The notes under the pieces: generated by a model
Database searches by the model: none
The model's input: only the letters and a program-made list of their open reading frames with translations
Told to the model about the DNA's origin: nothing
Part shown: positions 52,970 to 64,000 of the stretch, in pieces
How positions within the stretch are numbered: position 1 is the stretch's first letter
Layout of the letters: every line of letters begins with the position of its first letter
Position numbers and translations under genes: made by a program
Assembly: GCA_017429475.1 (NCBI GenBank)
Contig: JAFROX010000002.1
Coordinates: 1-64,000 of the forward strand
Direction: 5' to 3'
DNA: 64,000 bases
DNA from: Bacteroidales bacterium
GTDB lineage: Bacteria; Bacteroidota; Bacteroidia; Bacteroidales; UBA932

Positions 52970-55408
52970 TTGAAGAGACTCGACCAATACCTGCTCAAAT
53001 CCTTTATGGGCCCATTCGCACTGGTGTTCTTCATCGTGCTGTTCATCCTTGTGATGCAATTCCTGTGGGTCTACATCGACGAGCTGGTGGGCAAAGGCCT
53101 GGGTTTTTCCGTCATAGCTGAATTTATGGGCTGGGGGGCCTGCACCATCCTGCCTATGGTGCTTCCCCTGTCGACGCTGCTGGCCTCCATAATGACTATG
53201 GGCGGCCTCGGAGAAAACAACGAGTTGCTGGCGATGAAAGCCGCCGGCATATCCCTCGGCAGGACGATGCTTCCGCTGATGATAGTTTCGCTGCTCATCA
53301 CGGTCGGAGCCTTCTTCATCTCGAACGAACTCATTCCCGTAGCATACGAACATATCTACGCCCTGCGCGACGACATCGGCCGCACCAAGGATGAGATCAA
53401 GATACCGGACGGAGTCTTCTACGACGGAATCGAGGGCTACACACTGAGGGTAGAGAGCCAGGACGAGGAAACGGGAATGATGCACAACCTGATGGTCTAC
53501 GACCACACATCCAATGTCGGAAACAACTCCCTCATCCTCGCAGACTCTGGCAAGATCCAGATCACCGAAGACAAGAAATATCTTATATTCGACATGTACA
53601 ACGGCCGTTCATACGACGAAACCAACCGTATGGGCTACCGCGACACCACTCTCGACCAGGATATAATCAGTTTCAAGGAGCAGCGCATCTACATCTCGCT
53701 GGCCAACTACACGTTCACACGCGACGAAAACGGAGACCGTTTCAGCGATGAGATAATGTCGCAGGACCTGCACGACCTGCATCACGACCGAGACTCCATC
53801 CTCAATGATTACGATGTGAACTACGAGTCCCTCCTGCGCAAATTCGTATACAACCTGAATCTGGAATACTATCCCCAGATCGACACATCCCTTCAGAAAG
53901 AGCCTCTGCCGCTCTTCGACCTCAAGGGTTTGAGAGCCAATATTGACTCCACCTTATCTTCCGATCAGAAAAGGTCCGTACTCATCAATGCGAAGAACGA
54001 ATTTGAGAATGGCGGCCTGGGAGCCATCGACACCTATGAAAGGGACACTTTCAGATTCCTGAGCCCTACGAGGAAGATGCTGGTGGAGATGTGCCGGAAG
54101 TTCACCCTTGCACTGGCCTGCCTGCTGTTCTTCTTCATCGGAGCACCGCTCGGAGCCATCATCCGCAAGGGCGGTCTCGGCACGCCTGTTATCATTTCCA
54201 TATTGTTCTTCGTCTTCTACTGGGTGATCGACACCACCGGAGTAAAGCTCGCAAGGGACGGCAATATGGATGAAATCGTGGGATCGGTCATATCTTCGGC
54301 CGTCCTGCTGCCCATAGGAGCGTTCCTCACCTGGCAGGCTACGACCGACTCTCCTCTGTTCAATGCAGATTCGTGGAAGGCATTCCTGAGGAAATTATGG
54401 GCTCCTGTCGGAGCTTTCCTGAGGCGGGCTTCGAACTTCCTCAGGCGCAAGAGGGGCCGCATCGACATCGTCTATATGGGTACTCCTGAATTTGCAGTTG
54501 CCCCGCTCAAGGCTCTTATGGAGCAGACGGACTACAATATCGCCGCAGTGGTGACAGTGCCTGACAAGGCTTCGGGCCGCGGACTGCAGATGCACGAAAG
54601 CGCCGTCAAGAAGTTCGCCACGGAGCGCGGCATTCCAGTGCTTCAGCCCGAAAAGCTCAAGGATCCCGATTTCCTCGCCCAGTTGAAATCATTCGATCCT
54701 GACCTGTTCATAGTGGTTGCCTTCCGTATGCTTCCGAAGGAAGTATGGAGCATGCCCCGCCTAGGCACATTCAACCTGCACGCATCCATCTTGCCTCAAT
54801 ACCGCGGTGCCGCGCCTATCAACTGGGCCATCATCAACGGCGAGAAGCAGACCGGCGTCACTACGTTTATGATTGACGAGAAGATCGACACCGGAGGCAT
54901 ACTCTATAACGACTACTGCCCTATCGAAATCTATGACAACGCAGGCACCCTGCACGACAAACTCGCGGAGAAAGGTTCCGAACTTGTAGTCAAGACGGCC
55001 AGGGCTCTCGTCAAGAAGAGAGTCACCCCTTCACCGCAGGTGGCATTCAGCGAGCTCAAGCCCGCGCCCAAGATCACACGCGAAACCTGTCAGATCGACC
55101 TTGACGACGAAGCATCTGCCATCTGCCTGCTCGTCCGCGGTCTCTCTCCCTATCCCGGAGCGCACCTCAACCTTGTGTCTGAAGACGGCACTGTCACCGA
55201 CGTGAAAGTCTATGACGCCTTCGTGCCTGACAGGGAAGAGCAGCTGGCCAAAGGACAGATAGCCACCGACGGCAAGACCTACCTTTCTGTTGGCTGTGCA
55301 GCGGGCAATCTGCGTATAATGGACATCCAGCTCGCAGGCAAGAAGCGCCTCAAGATAGAAGAATTCCTGAAGGGATTCAGGGATGCATCCAAATATCACT
55401 TCGAATGA
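52970..55408 (+). CDS. LptF/LptG-type permease fused to methionyl-tRNA formyltransferase
   Basis: 812 residues in one frame. It begins with a TTG codon (KRLDQYLLKSFMGPF, the usual family start). Residues 1-480 are an LptF/G lipopolysaccharide export permease: N-terminal membrane helices (about 12-35, 60-80, 100-122), a periplasmic beta domain, then three helices (about 375-460). After an Arg-rich amphipathic linker, residues 497-812 are Fmt: RIDIVYMGTPEFAVAPLKAL, the catalytic set N602, H604 and D640 (FNLHASILPQYRGAAPINW, IDTGGI) and the C-terminal domain from about 700. The spacing N to D of 38 equals that of E. coli Fmt. No ATG, GTG or TTG occurs in the junction before the first Fmt strand, so separate translation is unlikely. 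The last membrane helix places Fmt in the cytoplasm. The next gene overlaps by 4 bp. Confidence 0.9.
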   Translation: MKRLDQYLLKSFMGPFALVFFIVLFILVMQFLWVYIDELVGKGLGFSVIAEFMGWGACTILPMVLPLSTLLASIMTMGGLGENNELLAMKAAGISLGRTMLPLMIVSLLITVGAFFISNELIPVAYEHIYALRDDIGRTKDEIKIPDGVFYDGIEGYTLRVESQDEETGMMHNLMVYDHTSNVGNNSLILADSGKIQITEDKKYLIFDMYNGRSYDETNRMGYRDTTLDQDIISFKEQRIYISLANYTFTRDENGDRFSDEIMSQDLHDLHHDRDSILNDYDVNYESLLRKFVYNLNLEYYPQIDTSLQKEPLPLFDLKGLRANIDSTLSSDQKRSVLINAKNEFENGGLGAIDTYERDTFRFLSPTRKMLVEMCRKFTLALACLLFFFIGAPLGAIIRKGGLGTPVIISILFFVFYWVIDTTGVKLARDGNMDEIVGSVISSAVLLPIGAFLTWQATTDSPLFNADSWKAFLRKLWAPVGAFLRRASNFLRRKRGRIDIVYMGTPEFAVAPLKALMEQTDYNIAAVVTVPDKASGRGLQMHESAVKKFATERGIPVLQPEKLKDPDFLAQLKSFDPDLFIVVAFRMLPKEVWSMPRLGTFNLHASILPQYRGAAPINWAIINGEKQTGVTTFMIDEKIDTGGILYNDYCPIEIYDNAGTLHDKLAEKGSELVVKTARALVKKRVTPSPQVAFSELKPAPKITRETCQIDLDDEASAICLLVRGLSPYPGAHLNLVSEDGTVTDVKVYDAFVPDREEQLAKGQIATDGKTYLSVGCAAGNLRIMDIQLAGKKRLKIEEFLKGFRDASKYHFE

Positions 55409-56037
55409 CGACCGTTATCCTTGCGCACGGAGAGTTCCCCTCATCCGACAGGACTCTCGGCTTCCTGAAACACGCTGACCGCATCATCTGCTGCGACGGC
55501 GCCGCCGAAAGGCTGCTGGCAGAAGGCATAGTGCCGGACCTCATCGTCGGCGATATGGATTCTCTCCCGTCAGAACTTCAGCAGCGCTATGCCGGCATTG
55601 TCCGCAAGATCAGCGAGCAGGAAACCAATGACCTCACCAAGGCATTCAAGGCTGCCCTGGAGCCGATGCCCGACACCATCCACATCCTAGGTGCCACCGG
55701 CAGGCGCGAAGACCACACGATGGCAAACGTGTCGCTGCTGGCCGATTATGCCGAGATGCTCTCTGGCAGCGGATGCGACATAGATATGATAACGGAAAGC
55801 GGCACCTTCCGCGCCTTCTGCGCAAAGGATGCCCGCTTCAGCTGCCCCCTCGGGGTGGAAATCTCCATATTCGCCTTCGACAACACCCTTCGCATGAGCT
55901 GCGAGGGCCTGTTCTACAAAACGGACAGAGTCACCTTCGACACGTTATGGAAGGCGACTCTGAACCACAGTACTGCAGAGGAATTCTCACTTCACCTCAA
56001 CCATCCGGCCAAGGTAGTGGTGTTCATCTGTAGCTGA
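55405..56037 (+). CDS. Thiamine pyrophosphokinase
   Basis: 210 residues. It transfers pyrophosphate from ATP to thiamine, giving TPP, the cofactor needed by PFOR in this window. Motifs: IICCDGAAERLL, DLIVGDMDSLP and QETNDLTKAFKAAL in the catalytic half, and GATGRREDHTMANVSLL. The C-terminal beta domain (about 130-210) binds thiamine. Its ATG overlaps the stop of the fusion gene (ATGA), and its TGA stop abuts that of the convergent transporter gene in the palindrome TGATCA. Confidence 0.94.
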   Translation: MTTVILAHGEFPSSDRTLGFLKHADRIICCDGAAERLLAEGIVPDLIVGDMDSLPSELQQRYAGIVRKISEQETNDLTKAFKAALEPMPDTIHILGATGRREDHTMANVSLLADYAEMLSGSGCDIDMITESGTFRAFCAKDARFSCPLGVEISIFAFDNTLRMSCEGLFYKTDRVTFDTLWKATLNHSTAEEFSLHLNHPAKVVVFICS

Positions 56038-57318
56038 TCATTGTTTTTCGGGCTGGTGCTTATACTTGAACAGTATGGCGAATAGGATTCCGACTACCAG
56101 AGCGTAGGCCGCGAATATCAGCCAGACTGTCTTCCACTCCGGGTCGTATGCGGCGGTATCCTCAATGAAATGGTTGACTACAAGACCTGCGACCCACGTT
56201 CCGAGCGAAGCTCCGATACCGTTGGTCATCAGCATAAAGAGGCCCTGGGCGCTCGAGCGGATGCCCGTGTCGACATTCTCGTTTACGAACAGTGAGCCGG
56301 AGATGTTGAAGAAGTCGAAAGCCACGCCGTAGACGATGCAGCTCAGTACGAAGAGCCAGACTCCTCCGCCGGGATTGCCGATGCCGAAGAAGCCGAAGCG
56401 CAGCACCCATCCGAACATAGCGATAAGCATCACTTTCTTGATGCCGAATTTCTTCATAAAGAACGGAATCAGCAGGATGCAGAGTGTTTCCGAAATCTGG
56501 CTGAGAGAGATCAGGGCATTGGCGTTGTTTGCTCCCCAGGTATCTGCAAAGAGGGGATTGCCCTGGAACGACTTGATGAATGTATTGGCATAGCCGTTGG
56601 TAATCTGAAGGGCGGCGCCAAGCAGCATCGAGAATATGAAGAATATCGCAAAGTTACGCTCCTTGAACAGCTTGAATGCAGACAATCCCGTAGCCTCTGC
56701 GAAAGACTGGGTAGAAGCGCTCTTGGGCTTGCAGGGGCAGTTCGGGAGAGTCAGCGCATAGAGCATAAGAACTATGCTGAGTATGCCTGAAAGGAAGAAC
56801 TGCTCGTAAGAGTTCTGGAACTGGACTCCCTGTGAATTGCGCACGAAGTTGACGAAAAGCATCGAGCATATGAAGCCCACCGTGCCGAACACCCTGATCG
56901 GAGGGAAATCCTTGACAGGGTCCTTGCCGCTGACTTCAAGCGCATTGAAAGCCACGGAATTGGAAATGGCGATGGTCGGCATATAGAACGCTACGCTGAT
57001 GGTATAGAGGGTATAGAAGAGACCGAACTGCGCTCCGCTTCCCGCACTCATCGCATACCAGGCAAGCGCGAGCATCGAGATGCCGGCAAGGGCGTGACAG
57101 AGGGAGAGCACTTTCTGGGCCGGAATCCATTTGTCGGCGACGATGCCTGCGAGGGCTGGCATAAAGATGGACACGAAACCCTGTGTGGCGAAGAACAGCC
57201 ATATCTTGCTGCCGAATCCGGCCAGGGCGAGATAGCTGCCCATAGAAGTCAGGTAGGCTCCCCAGACGGCGAACTGCAGAAAACTGAGTATAATCAGTCG
57301 TAAAGTTGTGTTTTTCAT
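56038..57318 (-). CDS. MFS nucleoside:H+ symporter (NupG-like)
   Basis: 426 residues with twelve hydrophobic helices. LRLIILSFLQFAVWGAYLTSMGSYL and GFVSIFMPALAGIVADKWIPAQKVL at the N terminus match the nucleoside-symporter branch (NupG/XapB). The later segment NALISLSQISETLCILLIPFFMKKFGIKKVM is also typical. It lies 15 bp after lptF/G on the same strand, following queG and tgt. Nucleoside uptake could supply purines or queuine precursors, but this is speculation from position. Confidence 0.88.
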   Translation of the reverse strand: MKNTTLRLIILSFLQFAVWGAYLTSMGSYLALAGFGSKIWLFFATQGFVSIFMPALAGIVADKWIPAQKVLSLCHALAGISMLALAWYAMSAGSGAQFGLFYTLYTISVAFYMPTIAISNSVAFNALEVSGKDPVKDFPPIRVFGTVGFICSMLFVNFVRNSQGVQFQNSYEQFFLSGILSIVLMLYALTLPNCPCKPKSASTQSFAEATGLSAFKLFKERNFAIFFIFSMLLGAALQITNGYANTFIKSFQGNPLFADTWGANNANALISLSQISETLCILLIPFFMKKFGIKKVMLIAMFGWVLRFGFFGIGNPGGGVWLFVLSCIVYGVAFDFFNISGSLFVNENVDTGIRSSAQGLFMLMTNGIGASLGTWVAGLVVNHFIEDTAAYDPEWKTVWLIFAAYALVVGILFAILFKYKHQPEKQ

Positions 57319-57333
57319 ATATAGATCTTTGTT

Positions 57334-58431
57334 TTACTTCGGAGCCAGACGATAGAGGTAGATCACTATTATCGTGAACACCACATTAGGCAGCCAGATA
57401 GCCACGAACGGAGGCATCAGGCCGGTGCGGACGAACATTTCGCTGAAGCGCTGGAACAGGATGTAGGAGAAGCACAGGCCCACTCCGATACCGATGTTGA
57501 GGCCAAGCCCTCCCCTGCGCTTGCGGCTGGACAGAGCAAGGCCCATAATTGTCAGGATGAATGCCGAGAAAGGCAGCGCAGTGCGGGAATACTTCTCGAT
57601 GAGAGAATAGTCCACCGACTTGTCTCCCCTCAATTTCTGAGTCTCGATGAGCTGGTCCAGTTCCTTTACGGTAAGGGTCTGCATCACGTTGCTTCGGCGC
57701 AGGAAATCCTCGAGCGTCAGGTCGATGACGGTATCGCGCGCCTTGCCGGCAGTCACATATTCGTTGCCGTACTGGTCGTAATTGCGGATGAAATAGTTGT
57801 GAAGCTTCCAGCCGTTGGTAGTGGTGTCCCACGCGGCCGTCTCGGCGGAGAGTTTCGACGTTATCTTGTTGTCCTCGATGGTTTCGAGTGAGAAACGGTA
57901 GGCAGTGCTGTTGAAGGTGCTGAAGCTCTCCACATAGACGAACTGCCCGGGTTCTATCTGGTAATGCACGTCACGGGTCGCTCCCAGCGTCGATTTCGCC
58001 TTGATGTACTTGTTCTCGAAATCGAGCCGGACCTTGTTGGCCGGAGGAATCACATAAAGGTTCAGGATGAGCGAGAATATGGCCACGAACGCCGCCGAAA
58101 TCAGATACGGCACCAGCAGGCGGTTGAAGCCTATGCCGTTCGACAGCATAGCGATGATCTCGGAATTCTGCGCCAACTTGGACGTGAAGAAGATGACCGT
58201 GATGAACACGAACATCGGACTGTACATATTGATAATGAAGGGGATGAAGTTCGCGAAATAGTCGAACACAATCTCCTTCAGCGGCACCTGGTTGTCGACG
58301 AAGTGGTTGATCTTCTCGCTGATGTCGAACACCACGATGATGACGATGACGATAAGCAGCGTCAGGAAGTAAGTCCCGATGAACTTCTTGATGATGTACC
58401 AGTCTATTATTTTGATCTTGGGACTTCTCAT
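57334..58431 (-). CDS. LptF/LptG family permease (unfused copy)
   Basis: 365 residues. Six membrane helices, three on each side of a periplasmic beta-jellyroll domain (about residues 135-265). The start KIIDWYIIKKFIGTYFLTLLIVIVIIVVFDISEKI and the end KRRGGLGLNIGIGVGLCFSYILFQRFSEMF are family-typical. Together with the permease half of the fusion at 52970 it could form the LptF/LptG pair that lifts lipopolysaccharide out of the inner membrane with LptB. Its ATG overlaps the tgt stop (TAATG). Confidence 0.93.
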   Translation of the reverse strand: MRSPKIKIIDWYIIKKFIGTYFLTLLIVIVIIVVFDISEKINHFVDNQVPLKEIVFDYFANFIPFIINMYSPMFVFITVIFFTSKLAQNSEIIAMLSNGIGFNRLLVPYLISAAFVAIFSLILNLYVIPPANKVRLDFENKYIKAKSTLGATRDVHYQIEPGQFVYVESFSTFNSTAYRFSLETIEDNKITSKLSAETAAWDTTTNGWKLHNYFIRNYDQYGNEYVTAGKARDTVIDLTLEDFLRRSNVMQTLTVKELDQLIETQKLRGDKSVDYSLIEKYSRTALPFSAFILTIMGLALSSRKRRGGLGLNIGIGVGLCFSYILFQRFSEMFVRTGLMPPFVAIWLPNVVFTIIVIYLYRLAPK

Positions 58432-59561
58432 TACAATCTCTCGTCAAGTTTCTTTACCGCCTGCTCTTTCCACTGGGCGAAGTCTCCGGCTGCGATATGC
58501 TCGCGGGCCTTGGCAACCACATCAAGGTAGAACGCCAGGTTGTGCTCGCTGGCAATCTCGGCCGCCAGCATTTCGCCGGCTATGGTCAGATGCCTCAGGT
58601 AGGCCTTGGTGTAGGTCCTGTCGACAAAAGACGTGCCTTGCGGATCGATCGGACTGAAATCGTCAGCCCACTTCTTGTTGCGTATGTTGATGGTTCCCTC
58701 CCAGGTGAAGAGCATTCCGTTGCGTCCGTTGCGTGTAGGCATCACGCAGTCGAACATATCCACTCCGCGAGAGATGGCCTCGAGGATGTTGGAAGGCGTG
58801 CCGACCCCCATCAGGTAGCGCGGCTTGTCGGCCGGCAGCAGAGGATGGAGCAGTTCTATCATCTCATACATCTTCTCGACAGGTTCGCCTACTGCCAGGC
58901 CTCCGATGGCATATCCTTCCCTTTCATAGCTCACAGCCGTCTCGGCAGCCCTGGCACGGAGGTCCGGATAGACACAGCCCTGGACTATGGGGAAGAAGGT
59001 CTGACTGTAGCCGTACAGCGGCTCGGTCTCGTCGAAATGGCGGATGCAGCGCTTGAGCCACTTCTCGGTGAGGTCGAGCGACTTCTTCGCATAATTGTAA
59101 TCGGCATCGCCGGGACAGCATTCGTCAAGGGCCATTATGATGTCGGCTCCGATGATGCGCTGTGTGTCCACGTTGTTCTCGGGTGTGAAGATATGCTTGG
59201 AGCCGTCGATGTGGGAGCGGAAGATGCAGCCTTCCTCCGTGAGCTTGCGGATGGGGCTCAGGCTGAACACCTGGAAACCGCCGCTGTCTGTGAGGATGGG
59301 CCTGTCCCACGAGCAGAACTTGTGCAGCCCGCCTGCCGCCTTCAGCACATCAAGGCCGGGCCTCAGATACAGATGGTAGGTGTTGCCTAGGATTATCTGC
59401 GCCCGGATGTCCTCTTTCAGATCGCGGTGATAAACACCCTTGACAGAGCCTACTGTGCCCACAGGCATAAAAATAGGCGTGAGGATCTCTCCGTGGTCGG
59501 TGGAGATGACCCCGCAGCGGGCATTGCTTGCCGTGTCCCTATGTGTCAGGCCAAAGCGCAT
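58431..59561 (-). CDS. tgt: tRNA-guanine transglycosylase
   Basis: 376 residues from the ATG at 59561 (MRFGLTHRDTASNARCG); an in-frame TTG at 59582 is less likely. The enzyme swaps guanine-34 for preQ1 in tRNAs with GUN anticodons. Active-site stretches: LTDSGGFQVFSLS, GGLAVGEPVEKMYEM and DMFDCVMPTRNGRNGMLFT (nucleophile Asp). The zinc site of the E. coli enzyme (CxCxxC plus His) is changed: the three Cys positions read Gly, Ser and Asp in DPQGTSFVDRTYTKAYL, while the His in SEHNL remains. I recall the same loss in Bacteroides relatives. The gene is between queG and lptF/G. Confidence 0.95.
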   Translation of the reverse strand: MRFGLTHRDTASNARCGVISTDHGEILTPIFMPVGTVGSVKGVYHRDLKEDIRAQIILGNTYHLYLRPGLDVLKAAGGLHKFCSWDRPILTDSGGFQVFSLSPIRKLTEEGCIFRSHIDGSKHIFTPENNVDTQRIIGADIIMALDECCPGDADYNYAKKSLDLTEKWLKRCIRHFDETEPLYGYSQTFFPIVQGCVYPDLRARAAETAVSYEREGYAIGGLAVGEPVEKMYEMIELLHPLLPADKPRYLMGVGTPSNILEAISRGVDMFDCVMPTRNGRNGMLFTWEGTINIRNKKWADDFSPIDPQGTSFVDRTYTKAYLRHLTIAGEMLAAEIASEHNLAFYLDVVAKAREHIAAGDFAQWKEQAVKKLDERL

Positions 59562-59575
59562 ATAATCTGACAAAT

Positions 59576-62545
<2,970 letters not shown>

Positions 62546-62563
62546 CACAAGCGCCCTTGTAAC

Positions 62564-62597
62564 AAAGAAGCCGGCCCGTCATCGGGTCGGCTTCTTT
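62564..62597. terminator. Bidirectional terminator between esterase gene and rplQ
   Basis: Fifteen-base stem AAAGAAGCCGGCCCG/CGGGTCGGCTTCTTT (62564-62578 with 62583-62597) with one G-T pair and a 4-nt loop. T-rich ends on both strands let it serve both convergent genes. Confidence 0.9.
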
Positions 62598-62614
62598 CGT
62601 ATCGTATTGATAGA

Positions 62615-63124
62615 TTATTCAGCTGCGGGAGCTTCTGCTGCAGGCTCTTCAGCCTTCGGAGCTTCAGCCTTGGGTGCCTCGGCTGCCTTGGGAGCAGCTT
62701 TCTTACCTGCACGGCGGGTAGAAGCTTTCTTGGTCTCTTTCTTCACAGTTGATGCGAGAGCTGCTTCGTTGAAGTCTACGAGCTCGATGAGTGCCATATC
62801 GGCACCGTCACCCTGACGGAAACCGGTCTTGAGGATACGGGTGTATCCGCCGGGACGGTCAGAGATCTTGGGAGCAATGACCCTGAAGAGTTCGGTAACG
62901 GCCTCTTTCTGCTTCAGATAGCTGAAAACTACACGACGTGAATGGGTTGAATCATCCTTAGATTTCGTGATCAGAGGTTCAACGTAAGTTCTCAAAGCCT
63001 TAGCCTTGGCAACGGTAGTCTCGATCCTCTTGTTGAGAATCAGAGAGCATGCCATGTTCGACAGCATAGCTTTGCGATGTCCGCTCTGACGACCCAGGTG
63101 GTTTATTGCCTTATTGTGTCTCAT
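62615..63124 (-). CDS. rplQ: 50S ribosomal protein L17 with Ala/Pro/Glu tail
   Basis: 169 residues. The L17 core (about 1-118) shows [49 protein letters not shown] and [30 protein letters not shown]. coli L17 is 127 residues; here the tail of about 40 residues is rich in Ala, Pro, Lys and Glu with repeated APKAE units, as on S16. It lies 3 bp after rpoA, the last gene of the usual ribosomal cluster. Confidence 0.97.
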   Translation of the reverse strand: MRHNKAINHLGRQSGHRKAMLSNMACSLILNKRIETTVAKAKALRTYVEPLITKSKDDSTHSRRVVFSYLKQKEAVTELFRVIAPKISDRPGGYTRILKTGFRQGDGADMALIELVDFNEAALASTVKKETKKASTRRAGKKAAPKAAEAPKAEAPKAEEPAAEAPAAE

Positions 63125-63127
63125 AGT

Positions 63128-64000
63128 TTATTGTTCCTTTTTTTCGATGTTATACTTAGAAATGTCCATTCCGAAGTTCAATTTGAGCCTGTCTACAAGA
63201 AGGTCGATCTCGTTGAGGGACTTCTTGCCGAAGTTGCGGAATTTCATCAGTTCAGACCTCTGGTGTGAAACCAGGTCAGCGAAAGTTTCAATGTTAGCAG
63301 CCTTCAGGCAGTTGAGGGCGCGGACTGAAAGTTCCATATCTGACAGTTTGGTGAGAAGCAGATGACGCATGCGGAGTGACTCCTCGTCAAGCTCTTTGTT
63401 CTCGACTTCCACGGGAGCTTCCAGGGTGATCTTGCTGTCTGAGAACAGCATGAAGTGCTGGATAAGGATAGTTGCAGCTTCCTTGAGAGCTTCCTTCGGA
63501 TGGATTGAACCGTCGGTAGTTATTTCGATAATAAGTTTTTCGTAGTCGGTTTTCTGCTCTACGCGCCAGTCTTCCCTTGCGAAGTTGACGTTCTTGATCG
63601 GAGTGTAGATGGAATCGATGGCGATTGTGCCTACCGGTGCATTCTCATCTTTATTCTCGTCTGCCGGAACGTAACCCCTGCCTTTACCCACTGTGAAGTC
63701 CATAACGATCTTTACGCTCGGTTCCATCGTGCAGATGTGCAGGTCAGGATTCAGGACTGTGAATGAAGACAGACTCTTCGAAAGATCGGCAGCAGTAAAT
63801 TCTTGCTTGCCACTAACAGTAACCGTTGCACTTTCGCTCTCTTCCTCCTCAATCATTCTTTTAAGACGAACTTGCTTCAGATTAAGGATGATGTCTACCA
63901 CACTCTCGATGACGCCGGGAATAGTGTCGAACTCGTGAGCGACACCTTCGATGCGGATCGAAGTGATGGCAAAACCTTCCAGAGAGGAGAGCAGAATGCG
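63128..64000 (-). CDS. rpoA: RNA polymerase alpha subunit, 5' end outside window
   Basis: 290 residues are visible, of about 330; the reading frame runs to the right edge and its first visible codons give [20 protein letters not shown], the dimerisation domain. A later GTG at 63901 ([12 protein letters not shown]) is internal, not a start. The N-terminal assembly domain ends near residue 235 of the full protein; the C-terminal DNA-binding domain is [51 protein letters not shown]. About 40 N-terminal residues are missing. Confidence 0.97.
   Translation of the reverse strand, partial: RILLSSLEGFAITSIRIEGVAHEFDTIPGVIESVVDIILNLKQVRLKRMIEEEESESATVTVSGKQEFTAADLSKSLSSFTVLNPDLHICTMEPSVKIVMDFTVGKGRGYVPADENKDENAPVGTIAIDSIYTPIKNVNFAREDWRVEQKTDYEKLIIEITTDGSIHPKEALKEAATILIQHFMLFSDSKITLEAPVEVENKELDEESLRMRHLLLTKLSDMELSVRALNCLKAANIETFADLVSHQRSELMKFRNFGKKSLNEIDLLVDRLKLNFGMDISKYNIEKKEQ

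Noticed and set aside
54476-55408. Separate fmt gene starting at an internal ATG (54476)
   Set aside because: That ATG is the Met of the MGTPEF motif itself; starting there would remove the first beta strand of the domain, and no other start codon lies in the junction.
63128-63901. rpoA as a complete 257-codon gene with a GTG start at 63901
   Set aside because: The frame continues to the window edge and encodes the expected upstream alpha-subunit sequence, so the gene is cut by the window, not short.

Overview
This window looks like chromosomal DNA of a member of the Bacteroidales (phylum Bacteroidota), probably an anaerobic plant-fibre-degrading gut or rumen species. The evidence is: Bacteroidota-type promoters (TTTG, about 19 bp, TAnnTTTG) instead of sigma70 boxes; few Shine-Dalgarno sequences; lineage-typical families (DUF4249, DUF4837, OstA-like, DUF1080, SusC-like TonB receptors); a Rnf complex and a one-chain pyruvate:ferredoxin oxidoreductase; and Ala-rich tails on S16 and L17. 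I saw no insertion sequence, prophage, integrase or CRISPR array. Genus cannot be decided from what is here.

Layout. 1-294: 5' end of a 16S rRNA gene (minus) with its leader and promoter. 295-4758: a secreted DUF1080 protein, NhaA, rpsP-rimM, then def and ruvX. 4761-9235: M23 peptidase, dxr, rseP and a DUF4837 lipoprotein. 9264-13167: tRNA-Glu-rpsT, radC, rpsO and pnp, each separated by good terminators. 13189-18893: nifJ followed at once by a secreted GH67 alpha-glucuronidase. 19037-27366: fabD, tRNA-Arg, and a minus-strand run of radical SAM gene, guaB, two PpiC-like chaperones and an OstA-like protein, the last three serving outer-membrane assembly. 27431-30257: lemA, a small unknown protein, glyA, trmH-like. 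30258-30994: a gene-free stretch rich in inverted repeats. 31045-38396: a seven-gene envelope operon (two DUF4249 lipoproteins, TonB receptor, large lipoprotein, two small barrels, a last lipoprotein). 38564-50268: one long minus-strand run from two M23 peptidases through merR, nif3, a zinc-ribbon protein, dnaB, DUF3108 and rseC into rnfBCDGEA. 50347-56037: alaS, an LptF/G permease fused in frame to methionyl-tRNA formyltransferase, and thiamine pyrophosphokinase. 56038-60508: queG, tgt, LptF/G and a nucleoside transporter. 60593-62545: a two-headed secreted esterase. 62615-64000: rplQ and rpoA (5' end beyond the window).

How the genes work together. PFOR makes reduced ferredoxin and Rnf couples its oxidation by NAD+ to ion pumping, which fits fermentative life; NhaA exchanges Na+ and H+. 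The GH67 enzyme, the two-domain esterase and DUF1080 protein are exported and fit breakdown of decorated xylan. Several envelope functions (LptF/G twice, OstA, SurA-like chaperones, RseP, three M23 proteins) are spread among translation and nucleotide genes.

The most unusual item is the LptF/G-Fmt fusion: both halves look complete, no usable internal start lies at the junction, and the topology would hold the formyltransferase on the cytoplasmic face of the inner membrane. Next are the seven-gene TonB/DUF4249 operon of unknown substrate and the 737-bp gene-free region.
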